This document shows positions 46,103 to 55,203 of a DNA stretch of 64,000 nt, piece after piece. The translations under genes and the position numbers were made by a program. The notes under the pieces were generated by a model that saw only the letters and a list, made by a program, of their open reading frames with translations, had not been told where the DNA came from and did not search any database. The DNA lies in assembly GCA_963921305.4 (NCBI GenBank), contig CAWUEX030000002.1, positions 2,542,001 through 2,606,000 on the forward strand. Direction: 5' to 3'. Within the stretch, counting starts at the first letter, position 1; the number at the start of each line of letters is the position of its first letter. Source of the DNA: CAWUEX02 sp963921305. GTDB lineage: Bacteria > Pseudomonadota > Alphaproteobacteria > Rhodospirillales > Rhodospirillaceae.

Positions 46103-48426
46103 GACAAGATCCGCACGGTTTGGTTGTTGCAGTCGATCTCGAGCTTGAAGGCCGCAGACCATCGGTTATAGAGCTGTTCGCCCGCGCCAACGACGGCAGG
46201 AATACCAAGCTCATTGGATCTGATCGCCATGTGAGAGTTGACCCCGCCATACTGAGTGACGAACCCTAGGATGCGCCGCGTAAAGATCCAATCGAACCCG
46301 GGGTCGGCATTGGGCAAGAACACAATTTTGTCGTCAATCGCACCCTCATCCAGGCCATATTTCCAAACTTCGCCGGTGGCTTTCTTACGCGTGACGAAGT
46401 TTGGGTCGCTTACTGCAACCTCAAACGCCATTACGTTGGATGGATCAACAATAAGCTGAGGGAGGCAGATTTGCTGGTTCAAATCGTAGTGCTCTCGGCC
46501 TGCCTCTATTGACCGGCGCAGGGCTGCCGAGGGGTCGGTGCTGGACTCGTACAACTCCTTGATGACCGATATCGACGCGTATGACGCGTCGTCCCGGCTG
46601 AAACCCAAGGTGGCTGAAAAATCAGCGAAGATACGGAGGGCGTCGCTTACGCTTTTGGTGAATACGAACTTGGCGTATTCGCGTCCTTCAATTGCCGACT
46701 TGATGAATTCAAAAAAACCCAGTGAGGTGTGCTCCAACCCGGCATCAGCGAGCAGCCGGTCGCAGGCGTTGAGCTGGTCCAGTGTAAGGGAAAACTGCTT
46801 GGGCTCTGACTCGCCGGAGTCAATCTGAGACCAGTCGAAGTATGTGTCGGGCGTTTCGTCGTATCGCGGAGAGCAAATGTCGTACGTTCCTGGTCTTAGA
46901 AATCCATACTTCTCAAGAAAGTCAGATTTGGTCAGGGCGCCGAGGTCACGGCTAAGGTCGGTCGTCACGGTGTGCAAGTGGGTCAAAAAAGCGGTTCGAT
47001 CCTGTTCGCTTAGGATGCCTTGGTTCACCAAAGAGTGAAGCATCTGCATCGCCATAAATCCGGCACGTGCCAAGCCTGCAAAGGGAAGGGTGCCGTATCG
47101 TTTGCAGTCTTCCATAAGCCAGTAAATCTTGCTCACCGGATCAAGGGAGCTCTGCTCCACGGTCTGTTGCCGTTTGCTAAGTTCTGAAATCTTTGCGGTG
47201 TCGTCCCGCCATAGGCCCGTTGTGCCATGGATCGCCCGGTTGGTGAGGGGGCGCAGATGGTCAACCAGCGTGTCGACATCAGTCTGGCTGAATCCGGCGT
47301 CCTTGAGTGTTTGTAATCTGTCCGGTGTATCCAGCGTGAGACAAGAGTGAATGATTTCGAATTCCACCTTGTCGTGAAGGTTGGGTTCGTCAATCAAGCG
47401 ATTGATGTAGTAGTCGGCCAAACGCTCGGCCAGATCGTCCGGGATGCCGCGGGGCAGGAACGAATTAAAGCTGACGCGAACGTCAATGTATGGAATGCCC
47501 CCCAAGCTGATAAGCAGGGGAAAGCTGCGCAGGTTCTTGTATCCATAATTGTTGCGCTGGTAGGCCCAGATACTGTCCGTGACCAGTTCTTTGTAGAGCG
47601 AGAGTGCCAGAGGTCTGGGTCTAATGCCGATAATTTCAGCTGGATTCCAGTCAGGCATGACGCCAAAAATGCTTTTCGATCCGTATAAGTACGGATGAGG
47701 GCCTGCTCTATTGCGGACCTTATCGGCAATCTCCGAGAGAAGCCGGTCTTGCGTCGCTCGTGAAGCAACAGGCGTGTGACGCAGATTGAGCCGGCGGACT
47801 TGCAACAGGTAAAGGGTGCCGTCGCTTGCTCCCGCATACTCGACGTCTAGCGGGGCGTCGTCGAAAATCTCTTCGAGTTCGCGCAGCAACTCAACAACGC
47901 CATGAAGGTTTTCCGGCACGGCCGTACCGCTGGCTTTGTCTATGTAGACCGTTCTGAGATTGCGTGATTGTCCGGCCTCGACGCTGTCGGTTTTGCCGTC
48001 GGTGTCATCATAATTGATGACGTAATAGTGTCCGCCCCCGCCGGGCTCACGGGTTAGCGCAACACCCGAGAAGGCGACGTCGTCGAGAAACGGCTGAATA
48101 AAGACTTGATCTTCGTCGCTGGGCCCTTCCCCAAATGACGATATGACGTCTGAGATTGCCTGGCGCAGAGCCTCCTCACCACAGACATTGGCGACCGAAG
48201 TAAACCGCCCCGCGAGGGATTCGCTTTCTTGATCTTCCTGGCTTGCGCTACTGCGCACAATGACTGCGTCGCGCAGCCAGCTCTCGGTCAGCAACGAGGA
48301 GAAGGCCCCGTCAGCGTCATCAGTCCATTGCCGGACCGTCAGTCTCACCTGAGGCAAGATCCGGGCGGATTTCACGATACCCTCGAGATTGGCCAATGTT
48401 TCAGCTTTCGAGCCGAATCTAGTCAT
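46099..48426 (-). CDS. L-glutamine kinase-like protein (Cj1418 type, PEP-synthase fold)
   Basis: 775 residues from ATG 48426 (MTRFGSKAETLANL). N-terminal ATP-grasp half: AVIVRSSASQEDQESESLAG (residues about 69-88) and QPFLDDVAFSGVALTRE. A middle region of unknown fold spans about 220-680. The C-terminal phosphohistidine mobile domain is YGGVNSHMAIRSNELGIP with the acceptor His about residue 732, followed by AVVGAG. PEP synthase itself would have extra C-terminal PEP-binding sequence, so this is the shorter dikinase form that phosphorylates the side-chain amide of glutamine. It precedes the hydrolase and cytidylyltransferase in one operon. Confidence 0.8.
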   Translation of the reverse strand: MTRFGSKAETLANLEGIVKSARILPQVRLTVRQWTDDADGAFSSLLTESWLRDAVIVRSSASQEDQESESLAGRFTSVANVCGEEALRQAISDVISSFGEGPSDEDQVFIQPFLDDVAFSGVALTREPGGGGHYYVINYDDTDGKTDSVEAGQSRNLRTVYIDKASGTAVPENLHGVVELLRELEEIFDDAPLDVEYAGASDGTLYLLQVRRLNLRHTPVASRATQDRLLSEIADKVRNRAGPHPYLYGSKSIFGVMPDWNPAEIIGIRPRPLALSLYKELVTDSIWAYQRNNYGYKNLRSFPLLISLGGIPYIDVRVSFNSFLPRGIPDDLAERLADYYINRLIDEPNLHDKVEFEIIHSCLTLDTPDRLQTLKDAGFSQTDVDTLVDHLRPLTNRAIHGTTGLWRDDTAKISELSKRQQTVEQSSLDPVSKIYWLMEDCKRYGTLPFAGLARAGFMAMQMLHSLVNQGILSEQDRTAFLTHLHTVTTDLSRDLGALTKSDFLEKYGFLRPGTYDICSPRYDETPDTYFDWSQIDSGESEPKQFSLTLDQLNACDRLLADAGLEHTSLGFFEFIKSAIEGREYAKFVFTKSVSDALRIFADFSATLGFSRDDASYASISVIKELYESSTDPSAALRRSIEAGREHYDLNQQICLPQLIVDPSNVMAFEVAVSDPNFVTRKKATGEVWKYGLDEGAIDDKIVFLPNADPGFDWIFTRRILGFVTQYGGVNSHMAIRSNELGIPAVVGAGEQLYNRWSAAFKLEIDCNNQTVRILS

Positions 48427-48566
48427 GTGTGAGTATCTCTGACGGACGGAGATCAAGATCGTGTGCTACCATAAAACTCTCGCAAGGTAGGGCAACCGCC
48501 TCATAACATCTTGGGCGTGCGCGTCCGTGCATTCGAGGCTCTTCCGGTCGAAAGAATGGCGGGGTA

Positions 48567-49124
48567 TCAGGATTTATTTTCGCGAGACGCCCATGTCTCA
48601 TAGATCAACCTCGCCGCTGTGTCAGCACTTTCAGACCCGTCGTTTGAGAGTGCGAGGTCAGGAGAATTCGGTACTTCAAGATCGGGTCCCGGAAGGATAA
48701 CTTCTTCGCGCTCATGTGAGGCATTGTCAGTGTAAAGGTTCTTTTTATTGCGCTTTGTCAGGATGTCGATCGGCGTATCAATAAAGACTTCAAAATAGTT
48801 TGCGATAGTCCTGCGGTTGTTCTCCCGGATATCATGAAACATCGAGATGGTCGCGCAGACGACATCAATGCCTTGGTCCGCAATGAGTTTGCATAGAAGT
48901 CCATATTTTCCCGCAAGTTTTCTACGATTCTCAATTGAATAGTCTGTTTGTTCACCCATAACTGCCCGTAGATCGTCCCCATCCAACAGAATGACGGGGC
49001 GGCCATTACTCCTCAGTGCGTTCAACAGCTGAAGGGCAATTGTTGTTTTTCCAGAGCCTGCCAGCCCGGTTATCCAGAACACCCAGCCTGGTTCACTCAC
49101 TAAATGGGTCGGTTGCATGTTCAT
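48567..49124 (-). CDS. CDP-amidate kinase-like (Cj1415 type, APS-kinase fold)
   Basis: 185 residues from ATG 49124 (MNMQPTHLV). Walker A is WITGLAGSGKTTIALQLL (about 17-34), and ILLDGDDLRAVMG is the APS-kinase substrate-binding motif. CATISMFHDIRENNRR replaces the usual APS-kinase C-half, and there is no ATP-sulfurylase partner. In C. jejuni the corresponding enzyme phosphorylates the 3'-hydroxyl of cytidine diphosphoramidate. A 140-bp gap separates it from the glutamine kinase, so the block may have a second promoter there. Without its neighbours it would be called adenylylsulfate kinase, which could supply the sulfotransferase at 38 kb instead. Confidence 0.75.
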   Translation of the reverse strand: MNMQPTHLVSEPGWVFWITGLAGSGKTTIALQLLNALRSNGRPVILLDGDDLRAVMGEQTDYSIENRRKLAGKYGLLCKLIADQGIDVVCATISMFHDIRENNRRTIANYFEVFIDTPIDILTKRNKKNLYTDNASHEREEVILPGPDLEVPNSPDLALSNDGSESADTAARLIYETWASRENKS

Positions 49125-49183
49125 TCGCAAAGACTAGTTGGCAATCGAGGCGCATTCAAGAAACCGGTTTCTTTGCTCGAATG

Positions 49184-50293
49184 TCAGTTTAAGAAGTCCT
49201 CAGTGGCGGCCCATTTTCCGACCACATCGGGGTGCCGGCTTTCGAACCTCTCGACATCATCTTGGATAAAGCGTTTTAAGGTTTCCCGCTGAGAACTATT
49301 AAAGTCATTGGCAGTAAAGGGTGTTAGTCGCATTAGCTTCACGAGTGCTTGGTTGAGCGCCTGCATATTGTCTTCGAATGCCGGAATGATTTCTTCAAGA
49401 ATTTTTGGGCGAAGTTTGGGGTGGATGGCATTCCAATCAACAGATGGAACACAAATGTGAAGAGCGCCCGACATTTGCAGTGTTGGTAAGTAAGCGCCGA
49501 TGTCAGGAAATGTATGAACATTTAAATCGTACGCAAAGTACTCATTCAGAACCGGTTTGTATCTCTCCAATTCCAGCTCACCATCAGATTTCGGAATGAT
49601 TTCAAGTTGAACACTGCCTATCTTGATATTTAGTTTTCCGTACTCCCGTATGAACCGCAGGTATATGGAGCCGTGGTCGACAAAGAGGGATGCCGGCGTA
49701 ATGATATTGCTGTCGTCAGCGTCGCCGCAGATTTTTGTCCAGAGTCTATCTAAAGTTCCCTTGACTGTGTCTGGCATGATTTCAGACATATCAACGATGA
49801 TGTGCTCATCAAAGGATGCCGCGTGATAGGCTTGTTCTGCGCGCTGGTGTGAGATGTAGCCCTCAACGGCCCATGTGATTTCTTCGTCTACACTTTTTGC
49901 TTCATAAGGAATTCCAAGAATCTCGCGAAGAGCAGAAATCTGCCTCGCATTGTTGATCTGTGACACGAGACAGCCAATTGGGTCTCGCACAGCTTGGACG
50001 AGGAGGCGCCTACTGCATGTGGAAAGCAGGGTGTTGGGCCAGTCGGGGTCGTGATAATTCTTGGCCGAGACCCCGAGATGTTTGAAAAAGGGCCGAAAGT
50101 TCGCTTCGTAGGCCTCAAGCCGCTCTACTGACGTCCCAATACTTTGGAACGATGCAACATGCATTTCCCGGTGCAGATTCAGATAATGCAGGAATGAGAC
50201 GCTGCCCGTCGCATGTGGCATTAGGCACAGAAAGTCGTACATGTCTAAAGCGCTGCCTTCCCCAGGTCGATAGAGCGCGCGAGCCTCGGACAT
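49184..50293 (-). CDS. DUF2972-like protein, candidate phosphoramidate transferase
   Basis: 369 residues from ATG 50293 (MSEARALYRPGE). The N-half is sulfotransferase-like: LCLMPHATGSVSFLHYLNLH (about 22-41) and LLVQAVRDPIGCLVSQINNA resemble 5'- and 3'-phosphate-binding regions. The C-half has FIREYGKLNIKIGSVQ, SGALHICVPSVDWNAI and a helical tail ending RHPDVVGKWAATEDF, which I associate from memory with DUF2972, a family seen in Campylobacter and Helicobacter and, I believe, including the MeOPN transferases Cj1421/Cj1422. Transfer of the phosphoramidate from the phospho-CDP donor to a sugar is the proposed role; family membership is not proven here. First intact gene of the leftward block. 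Confidence 0.6.
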   Translation of the reverse strand: MSEARALYRPGEGSALDMYDFLCLMPHATGSVSFLHYLNLHREMHVASFQSIGTSVERLEAYEANFRPFFKHLGVSAKNYHDPDWPNTLLSTCSRRLLVQAVRDPIGCLVSQINNARQISALREILGIPYEAKSVDEEITWAVEGYISHQRAEQAYHAASFDEHIIVDMSEIMPDTVKGTLDRLWTKICGDADDSNIITPASLFVDHGSIYLRFIREYGKLNIKIGSVQLEIIPKSDGELELERYKPVLNEYFAYDLNVHTFPDIGAYLPTLQMSGALHICVPSVDWNAIHPKLRPKILEEIIPAFEDNMQALNQALVKLMRLTPFTANDFNSSQRETLKRFIQDDVERFESRHPDVVGKWAATEDFLN

Positions 50294-50294
50294 G

Positions 50295-50480
50295 TTATGT
50301 GGCAAATGTTACGCTTCCGTAAACCGCATCTTTTTCGAGCCCTGCGCCAGTTGTTTTGTCGATCACCGAAGCCCGTAGCTCCTCAAAGGCTTGGGCTCGC
50401 ACGATGTTCGTGGTTGCATTTGCTCTGTCATTTGAGGCGGATACGGTTGGCCGAGAGGTTGCCAAGACAGCAACTGTCAC
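50295..50480 (-). CDS. Possible 61-residue small protein ahead of the DUF2972-like gene
   Basis: Open frame from GTG 50480 to TAA at 50295, ending 1 nt before the ATG of the DUF2972-like gene. The near-contiguous stop and start suggest coupling, and a GGGG stands just before the GTG. Sequence starts MTVAVLATSRPTVSASNDR and ends YGSVTFAT, with no family, signal or membrane segment recognised. It may be a real small gene, a leader peptide or the tail of a decayed gene. Low confidence. Confidence 0.3.
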   Translation of the reverse strand: MTVAVLATSRPTVSASNDRANATTNIVRAQAFEELRASVIDKTTGAGLEKDAVYGSVTFAT

Positions 50481-50504
50481 GGCCCCGCAATTCAGGAGAA
50501 TAGT

Positions 50505-50548
50505 GTGAACGTGGCCCTGTCCCGGGAAACAGATGGCGAGTCATGGCC
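50505..50548 (+). pseudogene. Remnant of the 5' end of the BchO-like hydrolase gene
   Basis: 44-bp stretch matching the first 44 bases of the intact hydrolase gene (58431-58474) at 41 of 44 positions, same orientation, starting at the GTG start codon. The reading frame gives MNVALSRETDGESWP and then stops (TAA at 50549-50551). A weaker resemblance continues about 10 nt upstream across the ribosome-binding region. It is a gene-start duplicate left on the far side of the 50.6-58.4 kb block. The rest of the 323-bp gap 50306-50628 holds only the doubtful small frame. Confidence 0.88.
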
Positions 50549-50628
50549 GTAACGCGCGGTTCAGACATAGGTTCAAAGATGGCACACTTATGGGTGTGAG
50601 GGGCTTTCTTATCGACGACTAAAGAAAC

Positions 50629-51816
50629 TTATCGGGGAAGTGCCGTTTCGACGTGCTTTAAAATGTGCTCTACAGTTTGCTTATATGTGTATTCCGCGCG
50701 GACTTTGTCGCCCCCTGCTTCAGCAATACGCTTTCGGTCACCGGGTCGGCCCAAGTAGTATTCGATCAGCATCGGCAGATTCGTATCGTCCGTCATATCG
50801 AACATGACTAGATTTTCGCCTTGTTCGAAGGTTCGCATCATTCCGTTATTGGCGAAGGTTATGACGAAAGCGTTTTGCGCCAGGCCACACAACACGCGCT
50901 CGTTAATGGACTCAGTGTGTGAGGGCATATCGGCAATGACGATCTTCGCGCGGTCAGTTAGAGCTTGTATGTCCGGCCAGCTGCAGGGTTTGTGCCACGT
51001 GAAATTGGGTACGTCATAATGTACGTTGGACACGACGTGGCAGTTAAACTTCTCTATGGATTTTAGCATCTTCTGACGCCGCTCATGCCGAACCCGCAGG
51101 TCAAGCGCGCGCATGAAGCTGAAGTACTCGTCTGAGTCGAATGGGAGCGGTGCGTTGTTCGCTTGAAGTGCCTGTTCGAATACTTCGAACAGCGGGGTGT
51201 GGTTGGCTTTATATGCCAGGCCCGTGATTTTATCGACCAGTTGCCACAGCGGTGGCGAAAACCGCTGCTTCAAGTCTTCAACAACATGGTCCCTAAAGTT
51301 ACCGAAAAACAGCACGTCGATATCCCGGCCGCTGTCATCATACCTTTTCACCGGCCTTGGTCGGTGATCGTGAAGGTCGAGCGTAAGCGCCATCTCGCGT
51401 GTTGGGACGCTTTTAGGCGTAAACCCATCCTGAGCTTGAAATCTCGTCAGGACAGGCGCGTCGACGTGGAAAATCAGGTGGTTCCTAGTGCCTACTTTCA
51501 GCCGTTTGCGGTGATGCCAAATTGTCTCCAAGTTTTGAGCGTAGAGAATTCCCTCCGCGTCATACAGCCAAGCTCCATCTTTGCCGAGGTCCCAGCCCGT
51601 GAAGGCGTGTCCGAAACAAAAATCAGGTTTGTACTGCGTGACATAGGCCTAAATATACTCATCTTGCTTTCCGCTCTCTGTTTCCGACGAGGGTGTAACG
51701 ACAGCTACCTCGCAGCCGGCCTGTTCGAACCCTTTCGCGTATTCCAGTAGATAGTACGCGCCCGCATAAAAATATTTGGCGCGATCAATATCTTTCAGAT
51801 AGACGACGCAGCGCAT
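50629..51816 (-). pseudogene. Glycosyltransferase with an internal in-frame amber codon
   Basis: From ATG 51816 (GGGAGG stands just upstream) the frame reads MRCVVYLKDIDRAKYFYAGA to GKQDEYI, then TAG at codon 56 (51649-51651), then continues in the same frame AYVTQYKPDFCFGHAF through 339 more codons to 50629. The C-terminal half has ESINERVLCGLAQNAFVIT and MRTFEQGENLVMFD, the donor-binding pattern of GT4/GT1-type glycosyltransferases. Restoring the one codon (for example CAG or AAG) would give 395 residues. Downstream translation could also restart at TTG 51531. Either a fresh nonsense mutation, suppression, or an error. Confidence 0.8.
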
Positions 51817-51924
51817 ACGCGCCTCCCACTATTATCTGGCATGCCGCAAATCTGAATATGCACGTCTTCTCGCGAATGTAAGGGCACGAGTTTCCAGCAC
51901 TCCGGTTCACTCTCACTATTGTTG

Positions 51925-53064
51925 TCAGTTCGTGGCCCCAGGGTTTATCTCTGACGAGGCGTATTTCGGTCCTGAAAGTTCTCTAATCAATGACACCACT
52001 TCGTTGATCTCATCGGTCTCTAAGTCATCGAAAAATGGAAGGTTAATGAGGCGGTGAACTACGTCTCTGGATACGGTGAGATCACCCACCGTTGAATCCG
52101 CATGAGCGGGGTGGTCGGTGCACAAATTTCCCCACCAATGCCGTGTTTCGATACCGCGTTGCGTCATCACGGATGAAATGTAATCAGATTTCGCCTCATC
52201 AAATCTCACAAGAATGGTTCCAGGCGCCCAGGACCCGTCCACGTCATTGGCGATGTGAACACCGGGAACATCCGCAAGAGCATCTGCGTAGGCCCGCGCC
52301 ACCTGAAGTATGGCTGGCCTCCGTTGGGGCCAGATATCTAAGGCGGCGTGGCCGACTGCGGCGCCATATTCGCTCATCTTCCCGTTGCTTCCGGCAATAA
52401 TTGACTGCCGTTGTGCGCTAAGGCCAAACGTAGTGGCTCCTCTCAGCACCCGATCGCCAAGCGTGGGGTTGCGGGAAATGACCATGCCGCCTTCACCAGC
52501 GCCAAAGGCTTTGGTTGCGTGAAAACTAATGACGCACGGCAGGTCACAGATTTCAATGTGATCAAAGCACCACGCGGCATCGATGACCACCGGAATTCCT
52601 GTCCGAGTGTGAAAGGCCTCCCACGCGGCAACGTCCAAGGGAGCGCCGTACAGCGATACGGGCATCACAGCGCCAATCTCCGATGGTCCACCAAGGGACT
52701 CTATGAGCGTCGCCACGGATTCAGGCGTCAGCATCAGCGTTTTCGGGTCGACATCCGCGAAAGCAGGTCGCATGCCTGCGGCTCGCGCGGCCAGGGGACT
52801 CGCCGTAAACGTCAGGGCGGGCATCACGCATGCGCGGCCTTCCTGTCGGTCGAAAGCGCGCAGTACAGCGGTGAGTCCCGCTGTCGCGTTTGCAGTAATT
52901 GTGACGGCTTCGGTTTCAACGCCGAACCTTTCTGCCATGCGCGCTTCAAGCGATCGCAACAAAGGGCCCTGGTTGCTGTACCAACGGTTCCGGTCGATTT
53001 CGGCCAGATAGGGTGCTATGGCGTCTGCCGGCGGCAACAGCGCAAGGCGGAGTGGAATTCTCAC
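51925..53064 (-). CDS. DegT/DnrJ/EryC1-family PLP aminotransferase
   Basis: 379 residues, GTG start preceded by GGAGAG. Sugar-aminotransferase-fold features: NRWYSNQGPLLRSLEARMAE at the N-terminus, TITANATAGLTAVL, PALTFTASPLAARAAG, VVIDAAWCFDH with the cofactor Asp, and the PLP lysine in SFHATKAFGAGEGGMV. Members usually transaminate a keto-sugar nucleotide (C-4 or C-3) for surface glycans. It lies 108 nt before the glycosyltransferase on the same strand, so the two probably form one operon, and it is divergent from the acyltransferase at 53230. Confidence 0.88.
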   Translation of the reverse strand: MRIPLRLALLPPADAIAPYLAEIDRNRWYSNQGPLLRSLEARMAERFGVETEAVTITANATAGLTAVLRAFDRQEGRACVMPALTFTASPLAARAAGMRPAFADVDPKTLMLTPESVATLIESLGGPSEIGAVMPVSLYGAPLDVAAWEAFHTRTGIPVVIDAAWCFDHIEICDLPCVISFHATKAFGAGEGGMVISRNPTLGDRVLRGATTFGLSAQRQSIIAGSNGKMSEYGAAVGHAALDIWPQRRPAILQVARAYADALADVPGVHIANDVDGSWAPGTILVRFDEAKSDYISSVMTQRGIETRHWWGNLCTDHPAHADSTVGDLTVSRDVVHRLINLPFFDDLETDEINEVVSLIRELSGPKYASSEINPGATN

Positions 53065-53229
53065 TGAGCGGACTCTCCTCGCCCGTGCTTGGAAATCTCA
53101 CTGTCTCACGTGTACCTTAACCTTAACTTAATTGAAACTACCGGACATGCGGTTCGGTGAGAATTCAACTATGGTCCAATCAGGGTGGAACGTGGACAGG
53201 GTACGCTTTAAGAGCGTCAAACAAAGCTT

Positions 53230-54120
53230 ATGTCGGATCCCTACAACAGCTTTGATTATGTTAGCGCGCATGCCAACATCGGCAGCCCTTTTTGGGTGCC
53301 GCCATGGCAAACATATGTGCTGAAGCGAAGCATCCCCAACAGCGATGATTATGACGCGATCTTTGTTCCGCCGAGGGCGCAAGCCGATTTCCACAACGTA
53401 GACATCCAAGCCGGTCTTGAGTTCTTACGGCAATCGGGCCTTGTCTCTCTTGTTCTTGTACCTGACTCGGTTCGCTACCGCGTGACACGATCTGATCTGA
53501 GCGCTTTTGATTTCGCGAAACCGTTTAAACGCCACTACCTCGTTGACAATAGTATTGGCTCTCCCGGGTTTACGGCCCATCATCGCCGTGTCGTGCGGCG
53601 CGCGTATAAGCGTTGTTATGTCAAACGCATCGACCTCAGTCAGTATTTGAGCCAGTGGATGGCTATCTGGAGCAACTTGATTGCCAAGAAAAATTTAGGC
53701 GGTGAGCACGCCTTCCCACAGAGTTACTTTTCCGAGTTATGCGCGATAGAAGGAATGGAAACGTTCGGTGCGTTCGACGCCAGTGATCTTATTGGCGCAG
53801 GAATTTGGGCGCGAAACGGAGATCTGGTGTATGGACATCTTGGTGCGTCCAGTGAGGCGGGCTATCGGGCGTATTCAATGTATGCAATTTACGATACAGC
53901 CATCTCATATTTTTCAGACTGTTCCTTGATCGACCTTGGAGGGGTCGCAGGCACCTCAGAAGAGACCGATAGTGGCCTCAGAGATTTCAAGGAAGGATTT
54001 GCAAACGCCTATGAGATATCATACCTATGCGGCGCGATATTGGATCGCCGCAAATACGAGTCGCACTGCAGTTCCATAAGCCAAGACACGTTTTTTCCAG
54101 CGTATAGGACGCCTAGTTGA
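53230..54120 (+). CDS. FemAB/BioF2-like N-acyltransferase
   Basis: 296 residues. GNAT-superfamily domain in the Acetyltransf_6/FemAB style: HHRRVVRRAYKRCYVKRIDL, WMAIWSNLIAKKNLGGEHAF, LIGAGIWARNGDLVYGHLGA and GGVAGTSEETDSGLRDFKEG. Such proteins transfer an acyl or aminoacyl group to an amine. With DegT-type aminotransferases on both sides, acylation of an amino sugar is plausible. Its stop overlaps the start region of the next aminotransferase-like gene (TTGA, 54117-54120). Confidence 0.75.
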   Translation: MSDPYNSFDYVSAHANIGSPFWVPPWQTYVLKRSIPNSDDYDAIFVPPRAQADFHNVDIQAGLEFLRQSGLVSLVLVPDSVRYRVTRSDLSAFDFAKPFKRHYLVDNSIGSPGFTAHHRRVVRRAYKRCYVKRIDLSQYLSQWMAIWSNLIAKKNLGGEHAFPQSYFSELCAIEGMETFGAFDASDLIGAGIWARNGDLVYGHLGASSEAGYRAYSMYAIYDTAISYFSDCSLIDLGGVAGTSEETDSGLRDFKEGFANAYEISYLCGAILDRRKYESHCSSISQDTFFPAYRTPS

Positions 54121-55172
54121 GTATGGGGCCCGACAAAGTCATTGGTGGTTTTCACGAGTTCGCCATCGACGAAATTGCAGTCTCAAAACATTCTGTACTG
54201 CGAAGATGGGGTCAAGGCGCGAAGACATTCCATAGCTTCCGCAATGCTTCAAGTGCACTTCACGCTCTTATCAAAACCCGGAAGAGTGTGCGTTTGTTCG
54301 TACCCGACTACATCTGCAGTTCAATTCCCGAGGCCGCCGCAGAAGCGAACGCCGAAGTTTTGTTTTATAGGCAGAGTGAAAATCTTGAACCGGACCTGAA
54401 TGCACTGGATCAAGTGCTGAAGCCGAAGGACCTTGTGCTGGTCGTTTGCTACTTTGGCCGACCAACAACACAAGAATTGGTAGAGTTTGCGGGTCGACAC
54501 AGAGAGGTTGAGTGGATTGAAGACCGTGCCCAGGCATTGTGGCCTGGAGATAACATTTGGTCTGACTGGATTCTGTACAGCCCGCGAAAACTATTTGGCG
54601 TGCCCGATGGCGGGTTTCTTTTTAGTTCGAGGCATAGCCTTGTGCTACCGGATCGTTCCGAAGTCAGTGATATGGTGTCCCAGAATCCACAAAGCTTGAT
54701 CTGTCGCGTTGGTCGGCTCGAGTCTCGTGGCGCTCCCGAGGAGCTGGATTGGCATCCAAGTTTCTCCACTAGTGAAAATCTTCAAAGGACCAGCATGTCT
54801 CCATGTAGCCGACTCACACTTGGCATGCTCGACCGTATATCCATTGAACAAGCAGTCGAACGGCGTTCCAAGAATGCATCTACACTCATCGATGCGCTCG
54901 GCGATGAGTTCGATGTGTTCGACGTTTCGCCGGCTCCGTTCATGGTCGTGGTGAAGGCTGAAAATGCCGACGCAATCAGACATGGACTGGCGGACAGAAA
55001 AGTCTTTACGCCGATGTACTGGCCAGCCTCACCATCTTTTCCGCGGCAAAGCCGGGTCGCCAATACGTTTGGTTCAAGTCACGTATTCCTGCCCTGTGAT
55101 CAACGGTACTCTATCGAGGATATGGTGCACTTAGGCGAGGTTTATCGGCAGGTCTGCAAAGCGTTGGGCTAG
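54117..55172 (+). CDS. Second DegT-type PLP-dependent enzyme
   Basis: 351 residues from TTG 54117; AGGA lies 7 nt upstream of this codon, better placed than for the ATG at 54123. The fold is DegT-like but diverged: SFRNASSALHALIKTRKSVR, RLFVPDYICSSIPEAAAEAN, EWIEDRAQALWPGD with the cofactor Asp, and YSPRKLFGVPDGGFLFSS with the PLP lysine. C-terminal small domain reads FMVVVKAENADAIRHGL. It is coupled to the acyltransferase by the 4-nt overlap, so the amine it makes may be the acyl acceptor. Converges with the RimJ-like gene. Confidence 0.78.
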   Translation: MSMGPDKVIGGFHEFAIDEIAVSKHSVLRRWGQGAKTFHSFRNASSALHALIKTRKSVRLFVPDYICSSIPEAAAEANAEVLFYRQSENLEPDLNALDQVLKPKDLVLVVCYFGRPTTQELVEFAGRHREVEWIEDRAQALWPGDNIWSDWILYSPRKLFGVPDGGFLFSSRHSLVLPDRSEVSDMVSQNPQSLICRVGRLESRGAPEELDWHPSFSTSENLQRTSMSPCSRLTLGMLDRISIEQAVERRSKNASTLIDALGDEFDVFDVSPAPFMVVVKAENADAIRHGLADRKVFTPMYWPASPSFPRQSRVANTFGSSHVFLPCDQRYSIEDMVHLGEVYRQVCKALG

Positions 55173-55203
55173 TTCGGGGCGCGCCTGCAAGACATCCACC
55201 GTC

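Noticed and set aside
48567..49124. Simple adenylylsulfate kinase (cysC) for sulfate assimilation
   Set aside because: It lacks a sulfurylase partner and lies in a block whose other three members all match CDP-amidate enzymes; kept only as the alternative.
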